Assembly: GCF_016616425.1 (NCBI RefSeq) | Contig: NZ_CP067101.1 | Location: 496,001 to 560,000 of the forward strand | Source of the DNA: Bradyrhizobium diazoefficiens | GTDB taxonomy: Bacteria > Pseudomonadota > Alphaproteobacteria > Rhizobiales > Xanthobacteraceae | DNA: 64,000 nt | Direction: 5' to 3' | Shown here: in pieces, positions 44,783-55,450 of the stretch | Position numbering within the stretch: the stretch's first letter is position 1 | How the letters are laid out: the number at the start of each line of letters is the position of its first letter | Made by a program: the position numbers and the translations under genes | Notes under the pieces: model-generated | The model's database searches: none | Told to the model about the DNA's origin: nothing | The model's input: only the letters and a program-made list of their open reading frames with translations

Positions 44783-45319
44783 ATGAATCGAAGCGCCAGG
44801 CCGCTCTCGGCGATCCGCGTTAGGCCTGCCGCCGGTAATCCGCGCCGAGGCTGGCTGACGGCGGGATCGCTGACCATACCAGTCGCTCTGGGGCGGGGCG
44901 GCATCCTGGCCAACAAGCGCGAGGGCGACGGCGGCACCCCCAGGGGCAGCTTCCATCCCCGGCGATTGTGGTGGCGGAGCGACCGGCACAGCCGTCCGCA
45001 GAGTTTCTTGCCGGCCCGGATCATTACCGGACAGGACGCCTGGTGCGAGGATCCCACGGACCGCCATTACAACCAGGGAATCCGGCTCAGTGAGGGGCAG
45101 GGCGGTGACCGGCTCAAGCGCACCGACCATCTCTATGACTTCATCATCGAGATCGACCACAATACGAGGCCACGGATCGCCGGCCGTGGCAGCGCGGTAT
45201 TCTTGCACCTGGCCCGCGACAATTTCGGTCCGACCGCGGGCTGCGTCTCCATGACCAAATCTGCGATGCTGCGATTGCTGCGGCGCCTGGGCCCGCGAAC
45301 AAAAATCATCATCGGGTGA
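44783..45319 (+). CDS. L,D-transpeptidase (YkuD-like) family protein
   Basis: About 178 aa. The catalytic region is FLHLARDNFGPTAGCVSM, with the His and the TxGCV cysteine of L,D-transpeptidases; an earlier KREGDGGTPRGSF stretch is the usual substrate-side motif. No signal peptide is obvious, which is common in this short subgroup. The start is uncertain: ATGs at 44726, 44750 and 44783 are all in frame and none has a good ribosome-binding site. The last gives a compact protein beginning just before the domain. It is six bases upstream of the hydratase gene. Confidence 0.85.
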   Translation: MNRSARPLSAIRVRPAAGNPRRGWLTAGSLTIPVALGRGGILANKREGDGGTPRGSFHPRRLWWRSDRHSRPQSFLPARIITGQDAWCEDPTDRHYNQGIRLSEGQGGDRLKRTDHLYDFIIEIDHNTRPRIAGRGSAVFLHLARDNFGPTAGCVSMTKSAMLRLLRRLGPRTKIIIG

Positions 45320-45325
45320 GGATGC

Positions 45326-46111
45326 ATGCTCGACAAGGATCAGATCGCCGCCGCATCGCGTGTCCTCGTTCAACATTGGCACGACGGCTCCAAGCTTGAC
45401 GCGCTGGAGGCGCGGTTACGGCCGCAGAGCCGCGCCGATGGCTACGCCATTCAGGCCGCGCTCGATACGGGGTCGCCAGGAAAACTGTTCGGCTGGAAGA
45501 TCGCGGCGACGAGCGAGGCTGGACAGAAGCACATCAATGTCGCGGGGCCGCTGGCCGGACGCATCCTGAGCGACACCGTCATCGCGGATGGCGGCACCGC
45601 CTCGATTAAGGGCAACGAGATGCGCGTCGGCGAGCCTGAATTCGCTTTCCGCATGGGGCGCGATCTGGCTCCGCGCGCGGCGCCGTTTGGCATCGACGAG
45701 GTACTGGCCGCCGTAGGCACCTTGCATCCCGCGATCGAGATTCCCGATTCGCGCTTTGCCGACTTCGCCAAGGCGGGCGAGCCGCAGCTCATCGCCGACA
45801 ATGCCTGCGCGCATCTGTTCGTGCTGGGCCCGCCGACGACTGCGAATTGGCGGGCGATGGATCTCGTCGAGGAGCGGCCACAGATCCTGCTGCGCGGCGA
45901 GCGCTACACCGGCCACGGCAAGAACGTGCTCGGCGATCCCCGTGCCGCGCTCGCCTGGCTTGCCAATGAGCTGCGCGGGCTCGGCATCACCTTGCGGGCA
46001 GGGGAGGTGGTGACCACAGGCACCTGCCATCCGCCACTGCCGATCCAGGCCGGCGATCATCTCGCAGCGGACTTTGGTGTGCTGGGGAAGGTGTCGGTAC
46101 GGTTTGCGTAG
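45326..46111 (+). CDS. 2-keto-4-pentenoate hydratase / fumarylacetoacetase-family protein
   Basis: A 261-aa enzyme of the MhpD/FAH fold. GWKIAATSEAGQKHINVAGP, EPEFAFRMGRDLAPR (metal-binding Glu), HPAIEIPDSRF and the C-terminal TTGTCHPPLPIQAGDHLAADF are family motifs. Members hydrate 2-hydroxypentadienoate in aromatic catabolism, but isolated copies such as this often have unknown substrates. It is tightly spaced after the L,D-transpeptidase gene. Confidence 0.88.
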   Translation: MLDKDQIAAASRVLVQHWHDGSKLDALEARLRPQSRADGYAIQAALDTGSPGKLFGWKIAATSEAGQKHINVAGPLAGRILSDTVIADGGTASIKGNEMRVGEPEFAFRMGRDLAPRAAPFGIDEVLAAVGTLHPAIEIPDSRFADFAKAGEPQLIADNACAHLFVLGPPTTANWRAMDLVEERPQILLRGERYTGHGKNVLGDPRAALAWLANELRGLGITLRAGEVVTTGTCHPPLPIQAGDHLAADFGVLGKVSVRFA

Positions 46112-46128
46112 GTGCCTCGAACTCCGCC

Positions 46129-46201
46129 GTCATTGCCGGGAGCGCGTGCGACGCAACAATCCAGACTGCTCCCGTGGGCGCGCGTCCTGACCGGGCATGA
46201 C
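46129..46201. repeat. GTCATTGCCGGG...CCGGGCATGAC repeat
   Basis: Imperfect inverted ends GTCATTGCCGGGAGCGCG and CGCGTCCTGACCGGGCATGAC between the convergent hydratase and YggS genes. Related to the other GTCATTCCGG elements. Confidence 0.6.
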
Positions 46202-46216
46202 CTGCGCCTGAGGCTA

Positions 46217-46906
46217 TCACCGGTGCCCGAAGATCGCGCTCCCCACGCGCACATGGGTGGCGCCGAGCATGATCGCAGTCGCAAAATCCGCGCTCATGCC
46301 CATCGAGAGATTCGTCAATCCATTGCGTGCGGCGATCTTGGCAGTCAGCGCGAAATGCGCCGCCGGCGGCTCGTCGACCGGCGGGATGCACATCAGCCCG
46401 GAGATCGTCAGTCCATAGGTGTCGCGGCAGCTGGCGAGGAAGGCGTCAGCTTCGCGGGGCGCGACGCCGGCCTTCTGCGGCTCCTCGCCGGTATTGATCT
46501 GGACGAAGAGCTGCGGGTGCTTCTTCTGGGATTCGATTTCCTTGGCTAACGCCTGGCAAATGCTCGGGCGGTCGACCGAATGAATGGCATCGAATAGCGC
46601 GACCGCCTCTTTCGCCTTGTTGGATTGCAGCGGGCCGATCAGATGCAGCGCGATGTCGGAGTAAACCGACGTCAACGCGGGCCACTTGCTTTTGGCCTCC
46701 TGCACCCGATTCTCGCCGAATACGCGCTGTCCGGCGTCGATGATCGGGGTAATGGCATCCGCGGCGAACGTCTTGGACACCGCGATCAGCGTCACGGAGG
46801 CGCGATCGCGCCGCGCATCCTTGCAGGCGCGTGCAATTTCGGCTTCGACTGCGGCGAGCGCATTTGGTGAATGGCCGGTTACCGGCGCGGCGTTGGCTTC
46901 TGTCAT
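46217..46906 (-). CDS. YggS/PLPBP family PLP-binding protein
   Basis: A 229-aa PLP-homeostasis protein with an alanine-racemase-like barrel but no racemase activity in studied members. LIAVSKTFAADAI holds the PLP lysine. FGENRVQEAKSKW, HLIGPLQSNKAKEAV and the phosphate-binding LSMGMSADFATAI are signatures. It is divergent from the GGDEF gene at 47012. Confidence 0.94.
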   Translation of the reverse strand: MTEANAAPVTGHSPNALAAVEAEIARACKDARRDRASVTLIAVSKTFAADAITPIIDAGQRVFGENRVQEAKSKWPALTSVYSDIALHLIGPLQSNKAKEAVALFDAIHSVDRPSICQALAKEIESQKKHPQLFVQINTGEEPQKAGVAPREADAFLASCRDTYGLTISGLMCIPPVDEPPAAHFALTAKIAARNGLTNLSMGMSADFATAIMLGATHVRVGSAIFGHR

Positions 46907-47011
46907 GACGTCGATTGGCTGTGGTCGTAACCGGAGGTAAGTCCAATTTTACCGAGTTCAAGAAAGGGTTTTTGAACCCTTCGCTTTACCTTGGCCCATG
47001 GGGTGGCGAAG

Positions 47012-48709
47012 ATGGCAAGCATCAGTCTCAACCGCAAGCGAGCGAAACTCAAGCAGGTTCTCGGAATCCGGGCGCGGCTCGCGTTGCTCGCGCTGATTCT
47101 GGTGGCTCCGTTGATGCTTGAGCGCATTCGTTCCCTTGAAGACACCCGCGCTCGACAGATCGCGCGGGCCGCGGTTGAATTCACCACCATTGCAAGGCAC
47201 AGCGCCGATGCGCAGCGCGAGGTGATCTCCTCGGTCGAAACCATCCTGAAATCGGAGGCCTTCATTCGCGCTTCCGCCGGCGGCATCAGCAAGAGCTGCG
47301 ACGTGCTGCGCGCGAGTCTGCCGTCGAACCTGCCCTGGATCCGCACGCTTTTGATCGCCGGCCAGGACGGACGCATCCAATGCGCCACCAACAATATGTA
47401 TGTCGGCCTCGACCTCAGCGACCGACCCTACTTTCAGCAGGCTCAGGAGAGCGGCCGCTTCGTGCTGAGCGATTTCATCCTGTCGCGGCCGGCGGCGATG
47501 CCGACGGTGATGGCGGTTTATCCGGTGTCCGCCTTCAGCGGCGTATCCGATGCCGTCGTGCTCGCCACAGTCAATCTCGACTGGATGTCGAAGGTGATGA
47601 GCAATTTGGGCGGCCGCGCCGGCATCTCCGCCGTGCTGGTCGACAGCGCGGGCACCGTGCTGGCCGCCCCCGCCGATCAGCACAGCGCGGTCGGCCGTCC
47701 ACTCGACAATTTGCCGCTGATGTCGGCCATCGCCGATCGCGCCCTGCGGTCCGACCAGGACGAGGGCTCACTGTCGTTCCTCGCCGCCGACGGCTCCCGC
47801 CGTGCTGTCAGCTACATCCGCATCGCGGGCACCAATGCCCGCCTGATTACCAGCATCGACGAAGACAAGGTGTCCGCGGCGGTCAGCCGCGACATTCGCA
47901 CCGCCTATCTCCAGCTCGCTTTCGTCGTCGTGTTCGTCCTGCTCGGCGCGCTGATCGCCGCCGAAAAGCTCGTCATCAAGCCGATCGAGATGCTCGCCGA
48001 CATGGCCAAGCGTCTCGGCGAGGGCGATCTGTCGGCCCGCGCGGCGCGCAATCGCCTGCCGGCCGAGTTCGTGCCGCTCGCCCGCGCGTTCAACGCCATG
48101 GCGGCGCAGCTGAGCCAGCGCGAGCGCGAGCTGATCGCCAGCAACGACAGGCTGACGGTGATGGCCTCGATCGACATGCTCTCGGGGCTCGCCAACCGAC
48201 GCGGCTTCCAGACCCGGCTCGACTTCGAGTGGATGCGCGCGCAGCAATATGGCAGCGACCTCGCGCTGCTGATGATCGATGTCGACCATTTCAAGCTGTT
48301 CAACGACACCTATGGCCATCTTGAAGGCGATTCCTGCCTGACCAGGCTCGGCGAGTCGCTGTCCGGCATCGCAGCTGACACAATGGGCTTTGCGGCACGC
48401 TATGGCGGCGAGGAATTCTGCCTGCTGCTGCCGAATACCGATGTGAATCGCGCCTTGGAAATCGGCGAGCAGGCGCGCGCGGCCGTGCTGAAGCTGTGCC
48501 TGCCGCATATCACCTCGGCCCACATGATCGTCACTGTCTCTATCGGCGTTGCCGCGACAAAGCCGAACGAGAGCCTGCGTCCCGGCGATCTGATCGAAGC
48601 CGCCGACGCCGCGCTCTATGGCGCAAAGCACCGCGGCCGCAACACCGTCGTCGAGCACGGCGTGCAGGCAATCGAGACCGGCGCGACCGAGATCGCGATG
48701 GCAGGCTAG
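47012..48709 (+). CDS. Membrane diguanylate cyclase (dCache-HAMP-GGDEF)
   Basis: A 565-aa protein. Transmembrane helix 1 is LALLALILVAPLML. A periplasmic dCache-like sensor (about residues 40-290) contains YVGLDLSDRPYFQQAQESGR. Helix 2 (LAFVVVFVLLGALIAA) follows, then HAMP, then a GGDEF domain with GGEEF at 465-469. The RxxD inhibitory site is absent (IAAD in its place). It is expected to make cyclic di-GMP in response to a periplasmic signal. ATG 47012 is chosen over TTG 46991. Its TAG overlaps the TAG of the convergent GGDEF pseudogene (CTAG at 48706-48709). Confidence 0.93.
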   Translation: MASISLNRKRAKLKQVLGIRARLALLALILVAPLMLERIRSLEDTRARQIARAAVEFTTIARHSADAQREVISSVETILKSEAFIRASAGGISKSCDVLRASLPSNLPWIRTLLIAGQDGRIQCATNNMYVGLDLSDRPYFQQAQESGRFVLSDFILSRPAAMPTVMAVYPVSAFSGVSDAVVLATVNLDWMSKVMSNLGGRAGISAVLVDSAGTVLAAPADQHSAVGRPLDNLPLMSAIADRALRSDQDEGSLSFLAADGSRRAVSYIRIAGTNARLITSIDEDKVSAAVSRDIRTAYLQLAFVVVFVLLGALIAAEKLVIKPIEMLADMAKRLGEGDLSARAARNRLPAEFVPLARAFNAMAAQLSQRERELIASNDRLTVMASIDMLSGLANRRGFQTRLDFEWMRAQQYGSDLALLMIDVDHFKLFNDTYGHLEGDSCLTRLGESLSGIAADTMGFAARYGGEEFCLLLPNTDVNRALEIGEQARAAVLKLCLPHITSAHMIVTVSIGVAATKPNESLRPGDLIEAADAALYGAKHRGRNTVVEHGVQAIETGATEIAMAG

Positions 48710-49758
48710 CTGGCCGCCAGCTCCCGGTCGAGTTCGCTCTCCAGGACGACGCGATTGCGGCCGCTGCTCTTGGCGAGATAGAGTGCGCGGTCGCAGCGCT
48801 CGATCAGATCCGCCATGGCTTCACCCGGCCTAAACTGCCCCGCACCGATCGACACTGTGATCGTCGGCAGGTTTTCGCCAGTCGATCTGCGCGTGATGTG
48901 GCATTCGGCAATGGCCCGGCGAATGCGCTCGGCGATGATCGCGGCCATTGCAAGGTCGGCGGCGGGAAGCACGACGATCAATTCCTCGCCGCCATAGCGT
49001 GCCGGCAAGTCGACATTGCGGAGCTTGTCGCGCAGCACTTGCGCCATGAGCCGCAGGACCTGATCGCCGACGCCGTGGCCGAAACTGTCGTTGAACTTCT
49101 TGAAGCGATCGATGTCGAGCAGGAGCACGCTGAGCGGCTCGCCTTGCTCCATGGCCGCAATCTGCGCCGTGCGGAAGAATTCTTCCAGGCGGCGGCGATT
49201 GGGTAAGCCGGTGAGCGTATCGGTCTTGGCGCGTTCCTCGGACTTGGTCAGCGACTCCTGGATGGCCTCGAGCTCACGAGTTTTCTCGGCGAAGCCGGCC
49301 TCGAGCCGCGTTGCGCGACTGGCGGCCTTGGCAAGCTCGTTCACGAGCTGCTGGACGAGCATCTTCGGATCGACGCCGGCCTCGGTTTGCCCGGCCACGT
49401 CGCTGATGGCGCGCATCTGCGAATGATTGTCTGCAATCGCCGTCGCGAGGAAGACCTAGGCCGCGCCCATCACCGTATGGAGTTGCTGCGTGGCAATGCT
49501 TGCCGCCGAACCGTCCGTCGAGGAAATGTAGGTCGAGAACAGATCGCGGTTGATGACCGAGTCGAATTTGCGCTTGTTGTCTATCAGGACCTCGATAGCA
49601 CGCTGCAAATCGCTCGACACGCCCATGGAGTAGATGAACCAGACCTTGAAATTGTCTGGCGTCGCGGGCACCCGGTGGTCAGCCATGCATTGCAGGGCAT
49701 TCTGTGCGACCGATGCTGCGTAGTCGTAGTCGAGCTCATCGAAGGCATTGGCGATCAT
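48706..49758 (-). pseudogene. Soluble GGDEF protein interrupted by an in-frame amber codon
   Basis: The same frame reads from ATG 49758 (MIANAFDELDYDYAASVAQN) to TAG at 49456-49458. After the stop it goes on without a shift as VFLATAIADNHSQMRAISDV into a coiled coil and a complete GGDEF domain with GGEEL and an RNVD inhibitory site. One substitution (for example AAG or CAG to TAG) explains the break. The downstream part could restart at ATG 49416 and still give an active cyclase domain without the N-terminal sensor. Overlaps the intact GGDEF gene by 4 bp at the stops. Confidence 0.85.
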
Positions 49759-49969
49759 GGTGGGGACTCCCGGCATTGGGATCCCGGAAGATTGACGCTG
49801 AGCTCGTTAATCGCACCTCAAATTGGACCCACCTCCGTAGTGAACCGGAGGTTCGAAGCAGCAAGGTGGGAAATCTATCGGTTTTCGGCAACCCATTGAC
49901 CCGTTACGGACTTTTATGGCCTAGTCCGCCGTCTTGAGACGGCTGAATCCACGAAAACCCCACGATTCC

Positions 49970-52594
49970 ATGACCTCCGAACGCTATAACGCCCGCGACG
50001 CCGAACCCCGCTGGCAACGCCTCTGGGACGAACAGGCGATCTTCGTCTCCAGGAACGACGATTCGCGGCCGAAATACTATGTGCTCGAGATGTTCCCCTA
50101 CCCGTCCGGGCGCATCCATATCGGCCATGTCCGGAATTATACGCTCGGCGACGTGCTGGCCCGCTTCATGCGCGCCAGGGGGTTCAACGTGCTGCACCCG
50201 ATGGGCTGGGACGCCTTCGGCCTGCCGGCCGAGAATGCCGCGATCGAGCGCAAGGTCGCGCCGAAAGCCTGGACCTACGACAATATCGCCGCGATGAAGA
50301 AGCAGCTCCGCTCGATCGGGCTGTCGCTGGACTGGAGCCGTGAGATCGCGACCTGCGATCCCTCCTATTACAAGCACCAGCAGAAGATGTTTCTGGACTT
50401 TATGCGCGAAGGCCTCGCCGAGCGCGAGAAGCGCAAGGTGAACTGGGACCCCGTCGACATGACCGTGCTCGCCAACGAGCAGGTGATCGACGGCCGTGGC
50501 TGGCGTTCAGGCGCCGTCGTCGAGCAGCGCGAGATGAACCAGTGGGTCTTCAAGATCACGAAGTACTCGCAGGAACTCTTGTCTGCGCTGGATACGCTGG
50601 ACCGTTGGCCCGACAAGGTGCGGCTGATGCAGCGCAACTGGATCGGTCGCTCGGAGGGCCTGTTGGTCCGCTTCGCGCTCGATGCGGCGACGACGCCGGC
50701 GGGCGAGACCGAATTAAAGATCTTTACGACGCGCCCGGACACGCTGTTCGGCGCGAAGTTCATGGCGATCTCGGCCGATCATCCGCTGGCGCGGGCCGCC
50801 GCCGCGAAGAACCCTGAGCTTGCGGAATTCATCGCCGAGATCAAGAAGATCGGCACCGCGCAGGAGATCATCGACACCGCGGAGAAGCAGGGCTTTGATA
50901 CCGGCATTCGCGCGGTGCACCCATTCGATTCCACCTGGAAGCTGCCGGTCTATGTCGCCAACTTCGTGCTGATGGAATACGGCACCGGCGCCATCTTCGG
51001 CTGCCCGGCACATGACCAGCGCGACCTCGAATTCGTCAACAAGTACAATCTCGGCAACACCCCGGTGGTGTGCCCCGAGGGCCAGGATCCCAACACGTTC
51101 GTCATCACCGACACCGCCTATGATGGCGACGGCCGCATGATCAATTCGCGCTTCCTCGACGGCATGACCATCGATCAGGCAAAGGACGAGGTCGCAAAAC
51201 GTCTGGAAAGCGAGGTCCGCGGCAACGCGCCGGTCGGCGAGCGGCAGGTGAACTTCCGCCTGCGCGACTGGGGCATTTCGCGCCAGCGCTATTGGGGCTG
51301 CCCGATTCCCGTCATTCATTGTCCCAAATGCGACGTGGTGCCGGTACCGGATGCCGACCTGCCGGTGAAGTTGCCTGACGACGCGACCTTCGACAAACCC
51401 GGCAACGCGCTCGACCATCATCCGACCTGGAAGCACGTCACCTGCCCCCAATGCGGCGGCAAAGCCCAGCGTGAAACCGACACCATGGACACCTTCGTGG
51501 ATTCGTCCTGGTACTTTGCGCGCTTCACCGATCCCTGGAACGAGAACGCGCCGACGACGCCGACTGTGGCCAACCGGATGCTGCCGGTCGACCAATATAT
51601 CGGCGGCGTCGAGCACGCGATCCTGCATCTGCTCTACAGCCGCTTCTTCACCCGCGCGATGAAGGCGACCGGGCACATCGCGCTGGACGAGCCGTTCGCC
51701 GGCATGTTCACGCAAGGCATGGTGGTGCACGAGACCTACCAGAAGGCCGACGGCACCTATGTGCAGCCGGCCGAGGTCAAGGTCGAGGTCGGCGGCAATG
51801 GGCGCCGGGCAACGCTGCTGACGTCGGGCGAAGACATCCGGATCGGCCCGATCGAGAAGATGTCGAAGTCGAAGAAGAACACGGTCGACCCCGATGACAT
51901 CATCGAGACCTACGGCGCCGACGTCGCCCGCTGGTTCATGCTGTCGGACTCCCCGCCCGACCGCGACGTGATCTGGAGCGACGAGCGCGTCCAGGGCGCC
52001 TCGCGTTTCGTGCAGCGGCTGTGGCGGCTGGTGAACGATGCCGTCGAGCTCGGCAAGGGCGCGCCGGCGGCCCAGCCGGCCAGCTTCGGCCCCGACGCCA
52101 CCGCCTTGCGCAAGGCCGCCCATGGTGCGCTGGACAAGGTCACCACCGGGATCGAGCGGCTGCACTTCAACGTCTGCCTCGCTCATATCCGCGAATTCAC
52201 CAACTCCTTCTCGGAAATCCTGCAGCGTCCCGAGCAGCCGGCCGCTGACCTTGCCTGGGCGATCCGGGAAGCCGGCCAGATCCTGGTCCAGCTGTTCTCG
52301 CCGATGATGCCGCACCTCGCGGAAGAGTGCTGGCAGGTGCTGGGCCAGAGCGGGCTGGTTTCCGAGGCCAATTGGCCCCAAATCGAACGCGATTTGCTGG
52401 TTGAAGACAGCGTGACCCTTGTGGTTCAGGTCAACGGCAAGAAGCGGGGTGAGGTCACGGTTGCAACAGCGGCCCAGAATCCGGAAATCGAGGCTGCCGT
52501 TTTGGCGCTTGATGCGGTAAAGCTGGCCCTGGACGGCAAGCCCGTCCGCAAGGTGATCATCGTCCCCAAGAGGATCGTAAATGTTGTCGGCTAG
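49970..52594 (+). CDS. leuS: Leucyl-tRNA synthetase
   Basis: An 874-aa class I synthetase charging tRNA-Leu. The HIGH motif is in [14 protein letters not shown] and KMSKS in [11 protein letters not shown]. The editing domain (about residues 220-400) includes [13 protein letters not shown] and [18 protein letters not shown] Cys4 zinc-like stretch CPKCDVV and CPQCGGK is seen. The start is ATG 49970. The lptE ATG lies inside its last codons. Confidence 0.98.
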   Translation: MTSERYNARDAEPRWQRLWDEQAIFVSRNDDSRPKYYVLEMFPYPSGRIHIGHVRNYTLGDVLARFMRARGFNVLHPMGWDAFGLPAENAAIERKVAPKAWTYDNIAAMKKQLRSIGLSLDWSREIATCDPSYYKHQQKMFLDFMREGLAEREKRKVNWDPVDMTVLANEQVIDGRGWRSGAVVEQREMNQWVFKITKYSQELLSALDTLDRWPDKVRLMQRNWIGRSEGLLVRFALDAATTPAGETELKIFTTRPDTLFGAKFMAISADHPLARAAAAKNPELAEFIAEIKKIGTAQEIIDTAEKQGFDTGIRAVHPFDSTWKLPVYVANFVLMEYGTGAIFGCPAHDQRDLEFVNKYNLGNTPVVCPEGQDPNTFVITDTAYDGDGRMINSRFLDGMTIDQAKDEVAKRLESEVRGNAPVGERQVNFRLRDWGISRQRYWGCPIPVIHCPKCDVVPVPDADLPVKLPDDATFDKPGNALDHHPTWKHVTCPQCGGKAQRETDTMDTFVDSSWYFARFTDPWNENAPTTPTVANRMLPVDQYIGGVEHAILHLLYSRFFTRAMKATGHIALDEPFAGMFTQGMVVHETYQKADGTYVQPAEVKVEVGGNGRRATLLTSGEDIRIGPIEKMSKSKKNTVDPDDIIETYGADVARWFMLSDSPPDRDVIWSDERVQGASRFVQRLWRLVNDAVELGKGAPAAQPASFGPDATALRKAAHGALDKVTTGIERLHFNVCLAHIREFTNSFSEILQRPEQPAADLAWAIREAGQILVQLFSPMMPHLAEECWQVLGQSGLVSEANWPQIERDLLVEDSVTLVVQVNGKKRGEVTVATAAQNPEIEAAVLALDAVKLALDGKPVRKVIIVPKRIVNVVG

Positions 52595-53132
52595 GATCCG
52601 CATCGCAGCCCGCTTATTGGCGGTCGCCGCATTGGCGGCGCTGACGGCTGGCTGCTTCCAGCCGATGTATGCCGAGCGGAGCGACGGTACCCCGGGCCTG
52701 CGCGAGAAGCTGATGGGCGTCGAGCTGCCTCCGATCAGCAAGCCCAGTGCCTCCCGCGAGGCTCGCGTCGGCGTCGAAGTCCGCAATGCCCTCGCCTTCA
52801 AGCTCTACGGCAGCGCGACGGGCATGCCGCCGACCCACCGGCTTGACATCCGCTTCACCACCAGCCGCTCCTCACTAATCGTCAGCGCCGCGACGGGACT
52901 GCCGACCAACGAAAACTACGGCATCGATGCCCAGTACAATCTGACCGATGTCGCGACCGGCAAGTCGGTCATGACCGGCTCGACCTTCTCACGCGTGTCC
53001 TACGACATGCCGGGATCCTATCAGCGCTTCTCGCGCAACCGCGCCGTGCGCGATGCGGAGGATCGTGCCGCCAACGAGATTGCCGAGAACATCGCGACCC
53101 GGCTCGCTTCGTTCTTCACCGCGGGCACCTAA
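52581..53132 (+). CDS. lptE: LPS assembly lipoprotein LptE
   Basis: A 183-aa lipoprotein: lipobox LTAGC at about residues 21-25 after a hydrophobic signal, then a mature part with [15 protein letters not shown] and [20 protein letters not shown]. LptE plugs the LptD outer-membrane LPS translocon. The gene overlaps the leuS end by 14 bp, and holA follows, the standard leuS-lptE-holA arrangement. Confidence 0.92.
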   Translation: MLSARIRIAARLLAVAALAALTAGCFQPMYAERSDGTPGLREKLMGVELPPISKPSASREARVGVEVRNALAFKLYGSATGMPPTHRLDIRFTTSRSSLIVSAATGLPTNENYGIDAQYNLTDVATGKSVMTGSTFSRVSYDMPGSYQRFSRNRAVRDAEDRAANEIAENIATRLASFFTAGT

Positions 53133-53140
53133 TTCATCCC

Positions 53141-53250
53141 GTCATTTCGGGGCGACGACGTCGCGAATCTGGAATCCGGAGATTGTGGATCGAGATTCCC
53201 GGGCGCACAATTGCGCGCCGTAGCCCGCGCGACGCGCGCCAGGCAATGAC
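53141..53250. repeat. GTCATTTCGGGG...GCAATGAC repeat inside the lptE-holA gap
   Basis: The ends GTCATTTCGGGGCGACGACG and GCCAGGCAATGAC, with GGAATCCGGAGATT and GAGATTCCCGGGCGCAC inside, belong to the GTCATTCCGG family. It sits within an otherwise tight operon. Confidence 0.65.
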
Positions 53251-53264
53251 ATCCTTGAGGCCCG

Positions 53265-54293
53265 ATGGTCGCGCTGCGTGGAAAAGAGATCGACGCCTTC
53301 CTTGCCCGACCCGATGCGGGCCGTCCGATCATCCTGCTCTACGGTCCCGACGCCGGCCTCGTGCGCGAACGCGCCGATGCGTTGGTCGCATCGGCCGTCG
53401 ATGATCCCAACGATCCGTTCTCGCTGGTCAAGCTCGACGGCGACGAACTCTCCGCCGAGCCCTCACGCCTCGTCGACGAAGCCATGACGGTGCCGCTGTT
53501 CGGCGGCCGCCGCGCCATTCGCGTTCGCGCCGGCTCGCGCAGCTTTGCCGGCGGCATCGACACGCTGGCCGAGATGAACGTGAAGGATTGCCGCATCGTG
53601 ATCGAGGCCGGCGAGCTCCGACCGGAATCGCCGCTGCGCAAGGCCTGCGAGCGCGCCAAGACGGCCGCGGCGATAGGCTGCTATCCCGACACCGAGCGCG
53701 ATCTTGCCAAGCTGATGGAGGACGAGCTCCGCATCGCGAATTTACGCATCGCGCAGGACGCCCGCGCGGCGCTGATGTCGTTCCTCGGCGGTGACCGCCA
53801 GACCTCGCGCAACGAACTGCGTAAGCTAACGCTCTACGCCCACGGCAAGGGCGAGGTCACACTCGATGACGTGATGGCCGTGGTCGCCGATGCCTCGGAG
53901 CTGAAGCTCGACCCGATCGTCGACGGCGCCTTTGCCGGACGACCCGACATCGTCGAGACCGAATTCGCAAAGGCCATGATCGCCGGCACCTACCCCGGCG
54001 TGATCATCTCCGCCGCGCAGCGCCAGGCTGCGTGGCTGCACAAATCCGCGCTCGCGATTGCCGACGGCACGCCGGCCTCCGCCGTGCTCGACGGCGGCTT
54101 TCCGCGCCTGCATTTTTCGCGAAAGCCCGCGGTCGAAACGGCGCTGCGCAATTTCAGCGTGGCGCGGCTCACCGCCATCATCGAGCAACTGGCGACCGCG
54201 GCGCTCGACACCCGCAAGCAATCCGCCCTCGCCGCCGCCATCGCCCAACGCACGCTAATGGCGATTGCCGCGAACGCGAAGCGGCGAGGCTGA
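53265..54293 (+). CDS. holA: DNA polymerase III subunit delta
   Basis: A 342-aa clamp-loader subunit. Features are FLARPDAGRPIILLYGPDAGLVRERAD at the N-terminus, FGGRRAIRVRAG, and the C-terminal collar part with QRQAAWLHKSALAI. It acts with DnaX and HolB to load the beta clamp. The ATG 53265 lies just after the repeat. Confidence 0.93.
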   Translation: MVALRGKEIDAFLARPDAGRPIILLYGPDAGLVRERADALVASAVDDPNDPFSLVKLDGDELSAEPSRLVDEAMTVPLFGGRRAIRVRAGSRSFAGGIDTLAEMNVKDCRIVIEAGELRPESPLRKACERAKTAAAIGCYPDTERDLAKLMEDELRIANLRIAQDARAALMSFLGGDRQTSRNELRKLTLYAHGKGEVTLDDVMAVVADASELKLDPIVDGAFAGRPDIVETEFAKAMIAGTYPGVIISAAQRQAAWLHKSALAIADGTPASAVLDGGFPRLHFSRKPAVETALRNFSVARLTAIIEQLATAALDTRKQSALAAAIAQRTLMAIAANAKRRG

Positions 54294-54503
54294 GCCCCAT
54301 CTCGCTCTCCACGTCGGAGCGAGCGCAGCGAAGCCAATCAAGGAAGCCAAATCCGTCACCCCGGGGTGCGAGCCAGGCGACGCAGCGCGGCGCGCGGAGA
54401 GCCTCGAAGGATGAGCGGCCCCGATGCGTCCGGACCGTCGCCCTTCGAGGGCCGCTGAAGAAGCCGCCGCCTGAGGGTAACGGCGATAGAGTGTCGGTGC
54501 AGC

Positions 54504-55388
54504 CTACAGCGCGCCCTTCGCCAGCCGCTTCATCACCTCGTCGAGCTGATCGAGATTGCGGTAGTGGATCTGCACGGAGCCGCCGGGGTCGCGGTGATTG
54601 ACGGTGACCTTGAGACCGAGCGCATCGCTGACGCGCTTCTCCAGATCGATCGTGTCGGGGTCCTTTTCCTTTGCCCCGGCGCGCGCCTTTTGCGGCTTGC
54701 GCTCCGGCACGCCCTCTTCATGCGCGAGCGCTTCGGCCTGGCGGACGTTGAGGCCCTCCTCGACGATGCGCTTGGCGGCCGCGAGCGGATCGGGCACGCC
54801 GATCAGCGCGCGAGCGTGGCCGGCCGTCAGCTCGCCGGTCGCGATGAACGCCTGCACCTCCGCCGGCAGTTTCGTCAGCCGCATCATGTTGGCGACGTGG
54901 CTGCGACTTTTGCCGACGACTCTTGCGATGTCGTCCTGGCTGCGTTTGAACTCGTTGGCGAGCGCGTGATAGCCCTGCGCCTCTTCCATCGGGTTGAGAT
55001 CTTCGCGCTGAACGTTCTCGACGATCGCGAACTCCAGCGCGTCGCTGTCGCTGATGTCGACCGGGACGATCGGCACTTCGTGCAGGCCGGCCATTTGCGA
55101 GGCGCGCCAGCGCCGCTCGCCGGCGATGATCTCGTAGCGGTCCTGTGCGCCCTTCACCGGACGCACCACGATCGGCTGGATCACGCCGTGCTGCTTGATC
55201 GAATCGCTGAGCTCCCTCAGCTCGGCGTCCGCAAAGGTGCGGCGCGGATTGCGCGGATTGGCCTTGATGAACTCAATCGGCACCTTGCGCTGAGCGCGCG
55301 GACGATCGACATGCTGAGCCTCGCCGCCGACATCGCCGATCAGGCTCGCAAGACCCCGGCCCAGTCGCGAACGCGCTTCGTCGGCCAT
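54504..55388 (-). CDS. parB: Chromosome-partitioning protein ParB
   Basis: A 294-aa CTPase clamp. The N-terminus is SRLGRGLASLIGD; the CTP-binding motif is GERRWRASQMAG; the helix-turn-helix is KRSQDDIARVVGKSRSHVANM; the dimerisation tail is VQIHYRNLDQLDEVMKRL. It binds parS sites, six of which are seen at 57.0-59.5 kb. The start is ATG 55388. Confidence 0.97.
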   Translation of the reverse strand: MADEARSRLGRGLASLIGDVGGEAQHVDRPRAQRKVPIEFIKANPRNPRRTFADAELRELSDSIKQHGVIQPIVVRPVKGAQDRYEIIAGERRWRASQMAGLHEVPIVPVDISDSDALEFAIVENVQREDLNPMEEAQGYHALANEFKRSQDDIARVVGKSRSHVANMMRLTKLPAEVQAFIATGELTAGHARALIGVPDPLAAAKRIVEEGLNVRQAEALAHEEGVPERKPQKARAGAKEKDPDTIDLEKRVSDALGLKVTVNHRDPGGSVQIHYRNLDQLDEVMKRLAKGAL

Positions 55389-55450
55389 CGCCAGCTCCCT
55401 TGGATTCACTTGAGCGCACTCCAGAACTGAATTTCGAATCGTAGTAACTA

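Noticed and set aside
50714..52801. 695-codon antisense frame opposite leuS
   Set aside because: Shadow frame; no recognisable motif or ribosome-binding site.
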